Assembly (NCBI RefSeq): GCF_013155335.1
Contig: NZ_JABJQZ010000009.1
Coordinates: forward strand, 1 to 64,000
DNA from: Nocardioides sp. zg-1230
GTDB taxonomy: Bacteria; Actinomycetota; Actinomycetes; Propionibacteriales; Nocardioidaceae
DNA: 64,000 bases
Reading direction: 5' to 3'
Position 1 is the first letter of the stretch, and every line of letters starts with the position of its first letter. Of the stretch, positions 33,242 through 41,719 are shown one piece after another. A model generated the notes under the pieces. That model did no database searches, was not told where the DNA came from, and saw only the letters and a list, made by a program, of their open reading frames with translations. The position numbers were made by a program, and so were the translations under genes.

Positions 33242-34273
33242 TCAGTCGTCCTCCCAGTCGCGGCGCGGCCCGGTCGCCGCGTCCTGCTCCTCGGCCGACA
33301 TCCGGCTCGATGCCCACAGCGACAGCACCGCGGTGATCGCCAGCGTGGCGACGATGACCACGAGCGAGAGCCAGATCGGGATCTCCAGCCACGCGTAGTC
33401 GAGGTGCTCGCCACCGTTGATGAACGGCAGCTCGTTCTCGTGCAGGGCGTGGAAGAAGAGCTTGACGCCGATGAACGCCAGCAGGAACGCGAGCCCGTAG
33501 GAGAGGTAGATCAGGCGCTGCAGCAGGCCGCCGATGAGGAAGTAGAGCTGGCGCAGACCCATCAGCGCGAAGATGTTGGCGGTCAGCACCAGGTAGGGCT
33601 CCTTGGTGATGCCGAAGATCGCCGGGATCGAGTCGAGCGCGAACAGCAGGTCGGTCGTGCCGAGGGTGAGGATCACGATGAACATCGGCGTGATCATCTT
33701 CTTCGCGCCCTCGCCGGTGATGACCAGGCTCTTGCCGTGCCACTCCGAGGTGGCGGGGAAACGACGCTCGACGAACGCGACGAGCTTGTTCTCCTCGAAC
33801 TCGTCGTCCTCGTCCTCGCCGCCCTCCTTGGCCAGCTTCACCGCCGTGTAGACCAGGAACAGGCCGAAGATGTAGAAGATCCAGCTGAAGTTGCTGATCG
33901 CGGCGGCGCCCACGGCGATGAAGATCGCACGCATGACGAGGGCCATCACGATGCCGATCATCAGGGCGTACTGCTGCAGTTCCCGCGGCACGGCGAACTT
34001 GGCCATGATGATGATGAAGATGAACAGGTTGTCGATGGAGAGCGAGTACTCCACGAGCCAGCCGGAGTAGAACTCCAGCGCGGGCGTTCCGCCTGAGGTG
34101 TACCAGACGCCGAGGCCGAAGAGGATGGCCAGGCCGACGTAGATCGAGAGGTAGGTCGCGCACTCCTTCATGCTCGGCTCGTGCGGCCTGCGGCCGACCA
34201 CGGCGAGGTCGAAGGTGAAGATCGCTAGGGTCACCACGCCAGTGGCGATCCAGACCCAGGTGGGTACGTCCAC
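33242..34273 (-). CDS. TerC-family membrane protein, probable manganese exporter
   Basis: The 343-aa protein has about nine membrane helices. It carries the family signatures EYSLSIDNLFIF near residue 75 and FALDSIPAIFGIT near 205, whose acidic residues likely bind the metal. TerC proteins (Alx, MeeF/MeeY type) export Mn2+, often to supply or protect secreted metalloproteins. GTG 34273 has TAGGAG upstream; the longer frame to 34348 runs through the leader. A yybP-ykoY-type Mn2+ aptamer lies directly upstream, which supports the manganese assignment. It ends 24 bp from the kinase stop, convergent. Confidence 0.9.
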   Translation of the reverse strand: MDVPTWVWIATGVVTLAIFTFDLAVVGRRPHEPSMKECATYLSIYVGLAILFGLGVWYTSGGTPALEFYSGWLVEYSLSIDNLFIFIIIMAKFAVPRELQQYALMIGIVMALVMRAIFIAVGAAAISNFSWIFYIFGLFLVYTAVKLAKEGGEDEDDEFEENKLVAFVERRFPATSEWHGKSLVITGEGAKKMITPMFIVILTLGTTDLLFALDSIPAIFGITKEPYLVLTANIFALMGLRQLYFLIGGLLQRLIYLSYGLAFLLAFIGVKLFFHALHENELPFINGGEHLDYAWLEIPIWLSLVVIVATLAITAVLSLWASSRMSAEEQDAATGPRRDWEDD

Positions 34274-34305
34274 GCTGTTGCTCCTAGGGATGAGGCGAGA
34301 TCGGT

Positions 34306-34324
34306 GTCCGCGCAGCGCACGGAC
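34306..34324 (-). other. Hairpin between the Mn aptamer and terC, possible expression platform
   Basis: GTCCG (34306-34310) pairs with CGGAC (34320-34324) one base after the aptamer and 32 bp before the terC GTG. It could be the switching element, either an anti-terminator or a structure affecting translation. Confidence 0.4.
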
Positions 34325-34325
34325 G

Positions 34326-34443
34326 CCAGAGGTCTCTTCCGCTCGCACGCCCCAGGGGACCTGGGGCGACGAACCAGTGGCACCGGGCGCCGCTCGCGCG
34401 CACGCCGTACTGACGACACCACTGCCGAGGAATACTCCCCTCC
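34326..34443 (-). promoter_or_regulatory. yybP-ykoY (manganese) riboswitch aptamer upstream of terC
   Basis: Read on the minus strand, the 118-nt element has the conserved 5' box GGAGGGGAGTA (34443-34433), the middle box GTCGTCAGTAC (34417-34407) and the 3' box GAGACCTCTGG (34336-34326). GGAGG pairs with CCTCT as P1. CAGTGG/CCACTG forms an inner helix, and GCCCCAG/CTGGGGC a strong side hairpin. These boxes and their order match the known Mn2+-sensing yybP-ykoY class, and TerC genes are classic targets. Binding of Mn2+ would switch terC on. Confidence 0.8.
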
Positions 34444-34490
34444 AACCGCGTCAGTGTGTCACGCGGTCCGAGGGGGGCGTGAAATCGCCG

Positions 34491-35315
34491 TCAGCGTCCG
34501 CCGAATGGGACGCCGAGCGCGGCCAGCCGGGACCGCCCGCCGTCGACCGCGGTGAGCACCCACGCGCCCTCTGGCGTCACGGTGAAGGTGTGCTCGAAGT
34601 GTGCCGCGAAGGACCCGTCCACGGTCGCGACGGTCCACTCGTCCTCGAGCAGGTCGGTGTGCTTGCCGCCCAGCGTGACCATCGGCTCCACGGCGAGCGC
34701 GAGGCCCTCCACGATCGACGGGCCGCGGCCGCGCCGCCCGACGTTGGGCACGTTGGGCGGCATGTGCATCTCCGTGCCGATGCCGTGGCCCGTGTAGTCC
34801 TCGAGGATGCCGTAGCGGCCCTGCGAGCGGACGTAGGTCTCTACGGCGTGGCTGATGTCGCCCACCTTCCCGCCGAGCCGCGCGGCGGCCATGCCGCGCC
34901 ACAGCGACTCCTCGGTGACCCGCAGCAGCTCGGTGACGTCGTCGGCCACCTCACCCACAGGCACGGTGATCGCCGCGTCGCCGTGCCAGCCCTCGACGAT
35001 GGCGCCGCAGTCGATGGAGATGACGTCACCCTCTGCCAGGGTGCGCTGCCCGGGGATGCCGTGCACCACCTCGTCGTTGACCGAGGCGCAGATCGTCGCC
35101 GGGAACGGCGGGTGGCTGTAGCCCTTGAACGACGGCACGCCCCCGTGGTCGCGGATGTGGGCCTCGGCCAGGGTGTCGAGCTCCTGGGTGGTCACCCCTG
35201 GCCGTACGGCGGCGCGCAGCAGCTCGAGGGTCTCCCCCACGAGACGCCCCGCGACGCGCATCAGGTCGATCTGCTCGGGGGTCTTGATCTCGATCCCACG
35301 GTCGCGAAAGCCCAC
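34491..35315 (-). CDS. map: Methionine aminopeptidase, type I
   Basis: The 274-aa enzyme removes N-terminal Met from new proteins. The five metal ligands are visible: Asp in SIDCGA, Asp in WHGDAA, His in TGHGIG, Glu in AVEPM and Glu in HFEHTF. The N-terminal region is short, without the SH3-binding extension of type Ic enzymes. GTG 35315 begins 5 bp after the adk stop. In many actinobacteria infA follows map; here terC and a 15-kb block intervene. Confidence 0.97.
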   Translation of the reverse strand: MGFRDRGIEIKTPEQIDLMRVAGRLVGETLELLRAAVRPGVTTQELDTLAEAHIRDHGGVPSFKGYSHPPFPATICASVNDEVVHGIPGQRTLAEGDVISIDCGAIVEGWHGDAAITVPVGEVADDVTELLRVTEESLWRGMAAARLGGKVGDISHAVETYVRSQGRYGILEDYTGHGIGTEMHMPPNVPNVGRRGRGPSIVEGLALAVEPMVTLGGKHTDLLEDEWTVATVDGSFAAHFEHTFTVTPEGAWVLTAVDGGRSRLAALGVPFGGR

Positions 35316-35320
35316 GAGGC

Positions 35321-35896
35321 TCAGCTCTCGGGGATCACGTCGAGGGCGTCGAAGATCCTCTTGGTGACTTCGTCGACCTCACCCATCCCGTCGACCTCGA
35401 CGAGGATCCCGCGCTCGCGGTAGACCCCGATGAGCGGCTCGGTCTGCTCGAGGTAGATCTCCTGGCGGCGCCGGATGACGTCCTCGGTGTCGTCGGCGCG
35501 ACCGTCCGTCACCGCACGCTGCAGCAGGCGCTGGACGAGCTCCTCGGAGTCGACCGTGAGCACGACAACGGCGTCGAGCCGGTGGCCGGTGAACCCGATC
35601 ATCCCGTCGAGCTCGGTGACCTGGGCCAGGGTGCGGGGGTAGCCGTCGAGCAGGAAGCCGGGCGCTGCGTCGGCCTCGTCGATGCGGTTGCGCACCATCA
35701 GGTTGGTGACCTCGTCCGGGACGTACTCCCCGGAGTCCATGTAGCGCTTCGCCTCGACACCGAGCGGCGTGCCCTGCGAGACGTTGGCGCGGAAGATGTC
35801 ACCGGTGGAGATCGCCGGGATGCCGAAGTGGTCGGCCACGAAGCGGGCCTGGGTGCCCTTGCCCGCACCCGGCGGGCCCATGAGGATCAGTCTCAT
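35321..35896 (-). CDS. adk: Adenylate kinase
   Basis: The 191-residue enzyme interconverts AMP, ADP and ATP. The P-loop GPPGAGKGTQA, AMP site STGDIFRAN, DGYPRTLAQ and RADDTEDVIRRR are all in place. It is the short-lid form: no zinc-finger Cys set is present, typical of actinobacteria. ATG 35896 directly abuts the secY stop, so translation is coupled. Confidence 0.97.
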   Translation of the reverse strand: MRLILMGPPGAGKGTQARFVADHFGIPAISTGDIFRANVSQGTPLGVEAKRYMDSGEYVPDEVTNLMVRNRIDEADAAPGFLLDGYPRTLAQVTELDGMIGFTGHRLDAVVVLTVDSEELVQRLLQRAVTDGRADDTEDVIRRRQEIYLEQTEPLIGVYRERGILVEVDGMGEVDEVTKRIFDALDVIPES

Positions 35897-37192
35897 CTAC
35901 TTCAGGAATCCTTCGTAGTTGCGCTGCTGGAGCTGGCTCTCGATCTGCTTCACGGTGTCGAGGGCCACGCCAACCATGATGAGGATGGACGTGCCGCCGA
36001 ACGGGAAGTTCTGGTTGGCCTGGATCATCGCGAAGGCGACGAGCGGGACCAACGAGATCAGGCCGAGGTAGAGGGCTCCAGGGAACGTGATGCGGGACAG
36101 GACGTAGGACAGGTAGTCCTCGGTCGGCTTGCCCGCCCGGATCCCGGGGATGAAGCCGCCGTACTTCTTCATGTTGTCCGCCACCTCGACAGGGTTGAAG
36201 GTGATCGAGACGTAGAAGTACGTGAAGAAGATGATCAGCAGGAAGTACGTCGCCATGTAGAGCGGGTGGTCGCCGTTGACGAAGTAGGTCCCGATGAAGT
36301 CGAGCACGGGGTTCTGGCTCTCGGGGTTGAACTGCACCGCCATCGCCGGCAGGTAGAGCAGCGACGAGGCGAAGATGACCGGGATGATGCCGGCCTGGTT
36401 GACCTTGAGCGGGATGTAGGTGGAGTTGCCACCGAACATCTTGCGACCGACCATCCGGCGCGCGTACTGCACCGGGATGCGGCGCTGGGCCTGCTCGATG
36501 AAGATGACGCCCGCGACGAGGATCAGGCCGATCACCATCACGATCGCGAAGGTGACCCAGCCCTGCGAGGTCTGCACGCTCCACAGCGACGCCGGGAAGG
36601 TGGCGACGACCTGGGTGAAGATGAGGATCGACATGCCGTTGCCGATGCCGCGGTCGGTGATGAGCTCGCCGAGCCACATGATGACGGCGGTGCCCGCCGT
36701 CATGGTGACGACCATGACGAGGAAGGTTGCGGTGCCGTCGTCGTGCAGCAGGTCGCGCGTGCAGCCCTGCAGCAGGGCGCCGTTGCGCGCGAGGGCCACG
36801 ATGCCGGTCGCCTGCAGCACGGCCAGGCCGAGCGTGAGGTAGCGCGTGTACTGGGTGATCTTCGTCTGGCCGGCCTGCCCCTCCTTCTTCAGCGCTTCGA
36901 GCCGCGGGATCACCACGACGAGCAGCTGCAGGATGATGGAGGCCGTGATGTACGGCATGATCCCCAGCGCGAAGATGGTGAGCTGGAGCAGCGCACCACC
37001 CGAGAAGAGGTTGATCAGGCTGTAGAGGCCGCCCTCTTCCAGCTGGTCGATGCACGCCTGGACGTTGGCGACGTGCACACCGGGGGTGGGCACCTGGGAG
37101 CCGAGCCGGAAGATCGTGATGATCAGCAGGACGAAGAGCAGCTTGCGCCGCAGGTCCGGAGTCCGGAAAGCGTTGGCGAACGCGCCTAGCAC
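35897..37192 (-). CDS. secY: Preprotein translocase subunit SecY
   Basis: The 431-aa channel subunit of SecYEG has ten membrane helices. The N-terminus FRTPDLRRKLLFVLLI and the later segments GIGNGMSILIF and GGFIPGIRAGKPTEDYL are family markers. It starts the secY-adk-map unit. A strong hairpin separates it from rplO, so it probably has its own promoter in the roughly 140 bp between the hairpin and the start. Confidence 0.98.
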   Translation of the reverse strand: MLGAFANAFRTPDLRRKLLFVLLIITIFRLGSQVPTPGVHVANVQACIDQLEEGGLYSLINLFSGGALLQLTIFALGIMPYITASIILQLLVVVIPRLEALKKEGQAGQTKITQYTRYLTLGLAVLQATGIVALARNGALLQGCTRDLLHDDGTATFLVMVVTMTAGTAVIMWLGELITDRGIGNGMSILIFTQVVATFPASLWSVQTSQGWVTFAIVMVIGLILVAGVIFIEQAQRRIPVQYARRMVGRKMFGGNSTYIPLKVNQAGIIPVIFASSLLYLPAMAVQFNPESQNPVLDFIGTYFVNGDHPLYMATYFLLIIFFTYFYVSITFNPVEVADNMKKYGGFIPGIRAGKPTEDYLSYVLSRITFPGALYLGLISLVPLVAFAMIQANQNFPFGGTSILIMVGVALDTVKQIESQLQQRNYEGFLK

Positions 37193-37332
37193 TGGTTCCT
37201 CTTTCGTATGGGTGCCCAGCCAGGATCGGCGGGCGGACGAGACACCCTCGCCGTCGTACGGCGGAGGGCCCGGGAGAGCCTAACAGTCGGGGTACGACCC
37301 GCTTTCACCCCAAGCATCAAGGGGAGAACGAC

Positions 37333-37373
37333 GAAGGCCCGGCCGACAGTTCCCACTGTGCGGCCAGGCCTTC
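37333..37373 (-). terminator. Hairpin between rplO and secY, probable terminator or attenuator
   Basis: GAAGGCC (37333-37339) pairs with GGCCTTC (37367-37373). The stem extends through GGCCG/CGGCC and CAGT/ACTG around a TCCC loop, forming one long helix 24 bp after the rplO stop. Short T-rich sequence follows on the minus strand. Confidence 0.75.
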
Positions 37374-37396
37374 ATCGGATGAGCGAGATCGTGGCC

Positions 37397-37837
37397 TCAG
37401 GCCACGGTCGCGGTGCCGCCTGCAGCCTCGATCTTCTCCTTGGCGGAGCTCGAGAACGCGTTGGCACTGACCTGGACGGCGACCGAGATGTCGCCCTGGC
37501 CCAGGACCTTGACGGGCTGGTTCTTGCGGACCGCGCCCTTGGCGACGAGGTCGTCGACGGTCACGGTGCCACCCTCGGGGAAGAGCTCCCCGAGGCGGTC
37601 GAGGTTGACGACCTGGAACTCCACGCGGAAGGGGTTCTTGAAGCCCTTCAGCTTGGGCAGACGCATGTGGATCGGCATCTGGCCACCCTCGAAGGCAGCC
37701 GGCACCTGGTAGCGCGCCTTGGTGCCCTTGGTGCCGCGGCCGGCAGTCTTGCCCTTGGAGCCCTCACCGCGACCCACGCGGGTCTTGGCGGTCTTGGCGC
37801 CCGGAGCGGGACGCAAGTGGTGCAGCTTGAGCGTCAT
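37397..37837 (-). CDS. rplO: 50S ribosomal protein L15
   Basis: The 146-residue uL15 starts MTLKLHHLRPAPGAKTAKTR with the Gly/Lys-rich extension GRGEGSKGKTAGRGTKG that threads into 23S rRNA. The end ANAFSSSAKEKIEAAGG is standard. It is the last gene of the spc operon before the hairpin, 1 bp from rpmD. Confidence 0.97.
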   Translation of the reverse strand: MTLKLHHLRPAPGAKTAKTRVGRGEGSKGKTAGRGTKGTKARYQVPAAFEGGQMPIHMRLPKLKGFKNPFRVEFQVVNLDRLGELFPEGGTVTVDDLVAKGAVRKNQPVKVLGQGDISVAVQVSANAFSSSAKEKIEAAGGTATVA

Positions 37838-37838
37838 G

Positions 37839-38021
37839 TCACTCCACCTCCTCGAACGTCACCAGGTGACGGACAGTGTTGATCATGCCCCGGATCTCCG
37901 GGCGGTCTTCCTTCACGACGACGTCGCCGATCCGCTTGAGACCGAGCGAACGCAGCGTCTCGCGCTGGTTGGCCTTGAGGCCGACCAGCCCGCGCTTCTG
38001 CTGGACCTTGAGCTGTGCCAT
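37839..38021 (-). CDS. rpmD: 50S ribosomal protein L30
   Basis: The 60-aa uL30, MAQLKVQQKRGLVGLKANQ onward, has the usual LRSLGLKRIGDVV core. Its ATG shares one base with the rpsE stop (TGATG), giving coupled translation. Confidence 0.97.
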   Translation of the reverse strand: MAQLKVQQKRGLVGLKANQRETLRSLGLKRIGDVVVKEDRPEIRGMINTVRHLVTFEEVE

Positions 38022-38638
38022 CAGGACTGCACCCCCGCGGTCTCGGCCTGGCCCTCGGCGCGCGCCTTGAGCAGCGCGGCGGGGGTCACGTCCTCGACGC
38101 GCATGCCACGGCGAGCAGCCACGGCCTCGGGCTCCTCGAGCATCCGCAGCGCCTCGACGGTCGCGTGGACGATGTTGATCTGGTTGGACGAGCCGAGCGA
38201 CTTGCTCAGCACGTCGTGGATGCCGGCGCACTCGAGGACCGCACGCACCGGGCCACCGGCGATGACGCCGGTACCGGGAGCGGCGGGACGCAGCAGGACG
38301 ACGCCCGCGGCCTTCTCACCCTGCACCGGGTGCGGGATGGTGCCCTGGATGCGGGGGACCTTGAAGAAGTGCTTCTTGGCCTCCTCGACACCCTTGGCGA
38401 TCGCCGCGGGAACTTCCTTCGCCTTGCCGTAGCCGACGCCGACCAGGCCTTCACCGTCGCCGACGATCACGAGGGCGGTGAAGCTGAAGCGACGACCACC
38501 CTTCACGACCTTGGCGACTCGGTTGATCGCCACGACTCGCTCGATGTAGACAGACTTCTCGGCCTGGCCACGACCGTTGTCGCGTCCGCGACGGTCGCCC
38601 GAGCCACCGCTGCGCTGTCCGCGCTGGGCTCCGCTCAT
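38021..38638 (-). CDS. rpsE: 30S ribosomal protein S5
   Basis: The 205-residue uS5 acts in decoding accuracy and mRNA entry. The N-terminal tail is basic (QRGQRSGGSGDRRGRDNG). The double-stranded RNA-binding region and GEGLVGVGYGKAKEVPAAI are intact, with a short acidic C-terminal tail. ATG 38638 has GGAG 8 nt upstream. Confidence 0.97.
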   Translation of the reverse strand: MSGAQRGQRSGGSGDRRGRDNGRGQAEKSVYIERVVAINRVAKVVKGGRRFSFTALVIVGDGEGLVGVGYGKAKEVPAAIAKGVEEAKKHFFKVPRIQGTIPHPVQGEKAAGVVLLRPAAPGTGVIAGGPVRAVLECAGIHDVLSKSLGSSNQINIVHATVEALRMLEEPEAVAARRGMRVEDVTPAALLKARAEGQAETAGVQS

Positions 38639-38684
38639 GAGATGTGCTCCATATCTAAGTTCTCTCTCTGGTCGCGTGACGCGA

Positions 38685-39068
38685 TCAGAAGGACAATCCG
38701 CCCTCGCGGGCGGCATCGGCGAGGGCCGCGATGCGGCCGTGGTACTTGTTGCCGGCCCGGTCGAAGACGACGTCCTCGATACCGGCGGCCTTGGCACGCG
38801 ACGCCACCAGCTCGCCGACCTTCTTGGCCTTGGCGGTCTTGTCGCCCTCGGTGCCACGGACGTCGGCCTCCATGGTGGAGGCGTAGGCCAGGGTGGCGCC
38901 CTGCAGGTCGTCAACGACCTGCACCGAGAGGTGCTTGGCCGACTTGGTGACCACCAGGCGCGGACGCTCGGCGGTGCCGTTGATCCGCTTGCGACCACGC
39001 GCCTGGCGGCGCAGGCGCGCCCGGACGCGGTTGGCGGTGTGCTTGTTGTTGCTCAGCGAGATCGCCAT
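38685..39068 (-). CDS. rplR: 50S ribosomal protein L18
   Basis: The 127-aa uL18 carries 5S rRNA into the 50S subunit. The starting basic tail (MAISLSNNKHTANRVRARLRR), KHLSVQVVDD and FDRAGNKYHGRIAALADAAREGGL are as expected. It starts 1 bp after the rplF stop. Confidence 0.97.
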   Translation of the reverse strand: MAISLSNNKHTANRVRARLRRQARGRKRINGTAERPRLVVTKSAKHLSVQVVDDLQGATLAYASTMEADVRGTEGDKTAKAKKVGELVASRAKAAGIEDVVFDRAGNKYHGRIAALADAAREGGLSF

Positions 39069-39069
39069 G

Positions 39070-39612
39070 TCACTTACCGGCCTTTCCGACCTTGCGGCGG
39101 ATGTGCTCGCCGGCGTAGCGCACGCCCTTGCCCTTGTAGGGCTCGGGCTTGCGGAGCTTGCGGATCTTGGCCGCGACCTCGCCGACGAGCTGCTTGTCGA
39201 TGCCGACGACGCCGAGCTTGGTCGGGCCCTCGGTGGTGAAGGTGATGCCCTCGGGGGCGTCGAAGATGATCGGGTGCGAGTAGCCGAGCTGGAACTCGAG
39301 CTGGGTCGGACCCTTGGGCAGGACGCGGTAGCCCACGCCCACGATCTCGAGCTTCTTCTCGTAGCCCTCGGTGACGCCCACCACCATGTTGTTGATGAGC
39401 GTGCGGGTCAGGCCGTGCAGCGAGCGGCTGTTGCGCTCGTCGTCGGGGCGCGTGACCTCGAGTACGCCGTCCTCGCCCTTGGCGACCGTGATCGGCGAGG
39501 CGATGGTGTGCGACAGGGTGCCCTTGGGGCCCTTGACGGTCACCAGCGACTCATCGATCGCGACGTCGACACCGGACGGGACCGCGATGGGGAGCTTGCC
39601 AATGCGCGACAT
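39070..39612 (-). CDS. rplF: 50S ribosomal protein L6
   Basis: The 180-residue uL6 sits at the factor-binding site. Two repeats of the L6 fold are visible: MSRIGKLPIAVPSGVDV first, then YEKKLEIVGVGYR and the C-terminal KPEPYKGKGVRYAGE signature. ATG 39612 was used; upstream frame is non-conserved. Confidence 0.98.
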   Translation of the reverse strand: MSRIGKLPIAVPSGVDVAIDESLVTVKGPKGTLSHTIASPITVAKGEDGVLEVTRPDDERNSRSLHGLTRTLINNMVVGVTEGYEKKLEIVGVGYRVLPKGPTQLEFQLGYSHPIIFDAPEGITFTTEGPTKLGVVGIDKQLVGEVAAKIRKLRKPEPYKGKGVRYAGEHIRRKVGKAGK

Positions 39613-39646
39613 GCTTCTCTCTCTTCCTGGTCTCAGATGGTCCGGG

Positions 39647-40066
39647 TCACCAGACGTAGGCGAGGACTTCGCCGCCCACGCCCTTCTGGTTCGCCTGGCG
39701 GTCGGTGAGCAGGCCCTGCGACGTCGAGATGATCGCGACACCGAGGCCACCGAGGACCTTGGGCAGGTTGGTGCTCTTGGCGTAGACACGCAGGCCGGGC
39801 TTGCTGATACGGCGCACGCCGGCGATCGAGCGCTCCCGGTTGCGGCCGTACTTGAGGGTCACGGTCAGCGTCTTGCCGACCGAGGGCTCGCCCTCGGCGG
39901 TGACGTTGTCGGCGACGTCGTAGGAGGTGATGTAACCCTCCTGCTTGAGGATCTCCGCGAGGCCGGCCTTCATCTTGCTGTAGGGCATCGACACCACGTC
40001 GTGGTACGCCTGGTTGGCGTTGCGCAGACGCGTGAGCATGTCTGCGATCGGGTCAGTCATCGTCAT
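39647..40066 (-). CDS. rpsH: 30S ribosomal protein S8
   Basis: The 139-aa uS8 (137 if ATG 40060 is used) binds the central 16S domain. MTDPIADMLTRLRNANQ and the C-terminal STSQGLLTDRQANQKGVGGE are diagnostic. In many bacteria it represses the spc operon. It follows a small duplicated stretch at the end of the S14 gene. Confidence 0.98.
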   Translation of the reverse strand: MTMTDPIADMLTRLRNANQAYHDVVSMPYSKMKAGLAEILKQEGYITSYDVADNVTAEGEPSVGKTLTVTLKYGRNRERSIAGVRRISKPGLRVYAKSTNLPKVLGGLGVAIISTSQGLLTDRQANQKGVGGEVLAYVW

Positions 40067-40128
40067 GATGTGGTTCTTTCTCGTCGTGGTTTCCCGCCGC
40101 TCGCGGCCGCGGGACCTTCAACGTATTT

Positions 40129-40166
40129 CGGTGGTTACCAGGAGACGGTGTTGGTTACCAAGAAGA
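40129..40166. repeat. Imperfect tandem duplication at the 3' end of the S14 gene
   Basis: CGGTGGTTACCAGGAGA (40129-40145) repeats as CGGTGTTGGTTACCAAGAAGA (40146-40166). The second unit, on the minus strand, contains the end of S14 and its TAA; the first looks like a decayed copy with its own TGGTAA. Confidence 0.6.
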
Positions 40167-40340
40167 CTTGGTGACGCCGGGGAGCTCGCCGCGGTGGGCC
40201 ATCTCCCGCAGGCAGATCCGGCACAGGCCGAACTTGCGGTAGACGGCCTTCGGGCGACCGCAACGCTGGCAGCGGGTGTAGCCGCGGACAGCGAACTTCG
40301 GCTTGCGGGCGGCCTTGACCTTGAGAGCAGTCTTCGCCAT
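40155..40340 (-). CDS. rpsZ: 30S ribosomal protein S14, zinc-binding type Z
   Basis: The 61-residue uS14 of the short, four-cysteine form has CQRCGRP and [16 protein letters not shown] as the two CxxC knuckles that bind zinc. It is the housekeeping copy in the spc operon; a zinc-free paralogue (rpsN) often exists elsewhere in actinobacteria but is not in this window. The end VTKSSW is followed by a tandem duplication. Confidence 0.98.
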
Positions 40341-40341
40341 G

Positions 40342-40908
40342 TCAGTTCTCCTTGAACGGGAAGCCGAGCTGCTTGAGCAGCGCGCGGCCCTCGTCGTCGT
40401 TGGTGGCGGTGGTCACGATGGTGATGTCCATGCCGCGCGACCGGTCGATCTTGTCCTGGTTGATCTCGTGGAACATGACCTGCTCGGTGAGACCGAAGGT
40501 GTAGTTGCCGCGACCGTCGAACTGCTTGGGCGAGAGGCCGCGGAAGTCGCGGATGCGGGGCAGCGCGAGGGACAGCAGGCGGTCGAGGAACTCCCACATG
40601 CGGTCGCCGCGGAGCGTGACGTGTGCGCCGATCGGCATGCCCTCACGCAGTTTGAACTGCGCGATCGACTTGCGGGCCTTGGTCACGGCCGGCTTCTGGC
40701 CGGTGATCGCGGTGAGGTCGCGGATCGCGCCCTCGATCAGCTTGGAGTCACGCGCAGCCTCGCCGACGCCCATGTTGACCACGATCTTGGTCAGGCCGGG
40801 CACCTGCATGATGTTGGCGATGTCGAACTCGGAGCGCAGGGCGGGAACGATCTCCTCGCGGTAGCGCGCCTTGAGACGGGGAATCTCAGTGGTCTGGGTC
40901 TCGGCCAT
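40342..40908 (-). CDS. rplE: 50S ribosomal protein L5
   Basis: The 188-aa uL5 bridges 5S rRNA and the P-site t[31 protein letters not shown] and [19 protein letters not shown] are family hallmarks. ATG 40908 begins [16 protein letters not shown], 1 bp from the rplX stop. Confidence 0.98.
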
Positions 40909-40909
40909 C

Positions 40910-41263
40910 TCAGATCTCCTTGCCGGACTTGCGGGACACACGGACCGACCGGGTCGCGGCGTAGGTCGAGCCGTCGGGACGGCGCTTGGTGACCTCGTCG
41001 CGGCGGAAGCCGACGCGCGTGACGCCGTCACCCTCGACCAGCATCACGTTGGAGACGTGGATGGGGGCCTCGCGGGTGATGATGCCGCCGGTGGTGTTGG
41101 TCTGCTGCACGGACTTGGTGTGGCGCTTGACGAGGTTGACGCCCTCGACGATCACTCGGTCCTCCTCGCGGAGCACCGAGATGACCTTGCCCTGGGCACC
41201 CTTGTCCTTGCCAGCGATCACCTTGACGGTGTCGCCCTTCTTGATGTTCATGTTCTTACCCAT
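40910..41263 (-). CDS. rplX: 50S ribosomal protein L24
   Basis: The 117-residue uL24 (113 if the internal ATG 41251 is used) initiates 50S assembly. The KOW motif GDTVKVIAGKDKGAQGKV stands near the N-terminus. The following VNLVKRHTKSVQQTNTTGGI is typical. It is 3 bp from rplN. Confidence 0.97.
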   Translation of the reverse strand: MGKNMNIKKGDTVKVIAGKDKGAQGKVISVLREEDRVIVEGVNLVKRHTKSVQQTNTTGGIITREAPIHVSNVMLVEGDGVTRVGFRRDEVTKRRPDGSTYAATRSVRVSRKSGKEI

Positions 41264-41266
41264 CTC

Positions 41267-41635
41267 TCACAGCACCTCCGGGGCGAGCGAGATGATCTTC
41301 ATGAAGCGCTTCTCGCGCAGCTCGCGGCCGACGGGGCCGAAGATGCGCGTGCCACGGGGCTCGCCGTCGTTCTTGAGGATGACGGCGGCGTTCTCGTCGA
41401 AGCGGATGTAGGAACCGTCGGCGCGGCGACGCTCCTTGACGGTGCGCACGACCACGGCCTTGACGACGTCGCCCTTCTTGACGTTGCCACCGGGGATCGC
41501 GTCCTTGACGGTGGCGACGATGACGTCACCGATGCCGGCGTAGCGACGCCCAGAGCCACCGAGAACACGGATGCAGAGGATCTCCTTCGCACCGGTGTTG
41601 TCGGCGACCTTGAGTCGCGACTCCTGCTGGATCAT
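41267..41635 (-). CDS. rplN: 50S ribosomal protein L14
   Basis: The 122-aa uL14 begins MIQQESRLKVADNTGAKEI and ends KIISLAPEVL, the complete family length. It contacts 16S helix 14 at the subunit interface. It is the first gene after the hairpin at 41720-41735, so it probably leads the spc operon. Confidence 0.98.
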   Translation of the reverse strand: MIQQESRLKVADNTGAKEILCIRVLGGSGRRYAGIGDVIVATVKDAIPGGNVKKGDVVKAVVVRTVKERRRADGSYIRFDENAAVILKNDGEPRGTRIFGPVGRELREKRFMKIISLAPEVL

Positions 41636-41719
41636 TGATTTCTCCTGGTTGTCGAGCTGGTTCTCGCCCTCTCAGCGGGGAGCGAGCCTGGCCGAACTGA
41701 TATGTGGAAACTTGTGCTC

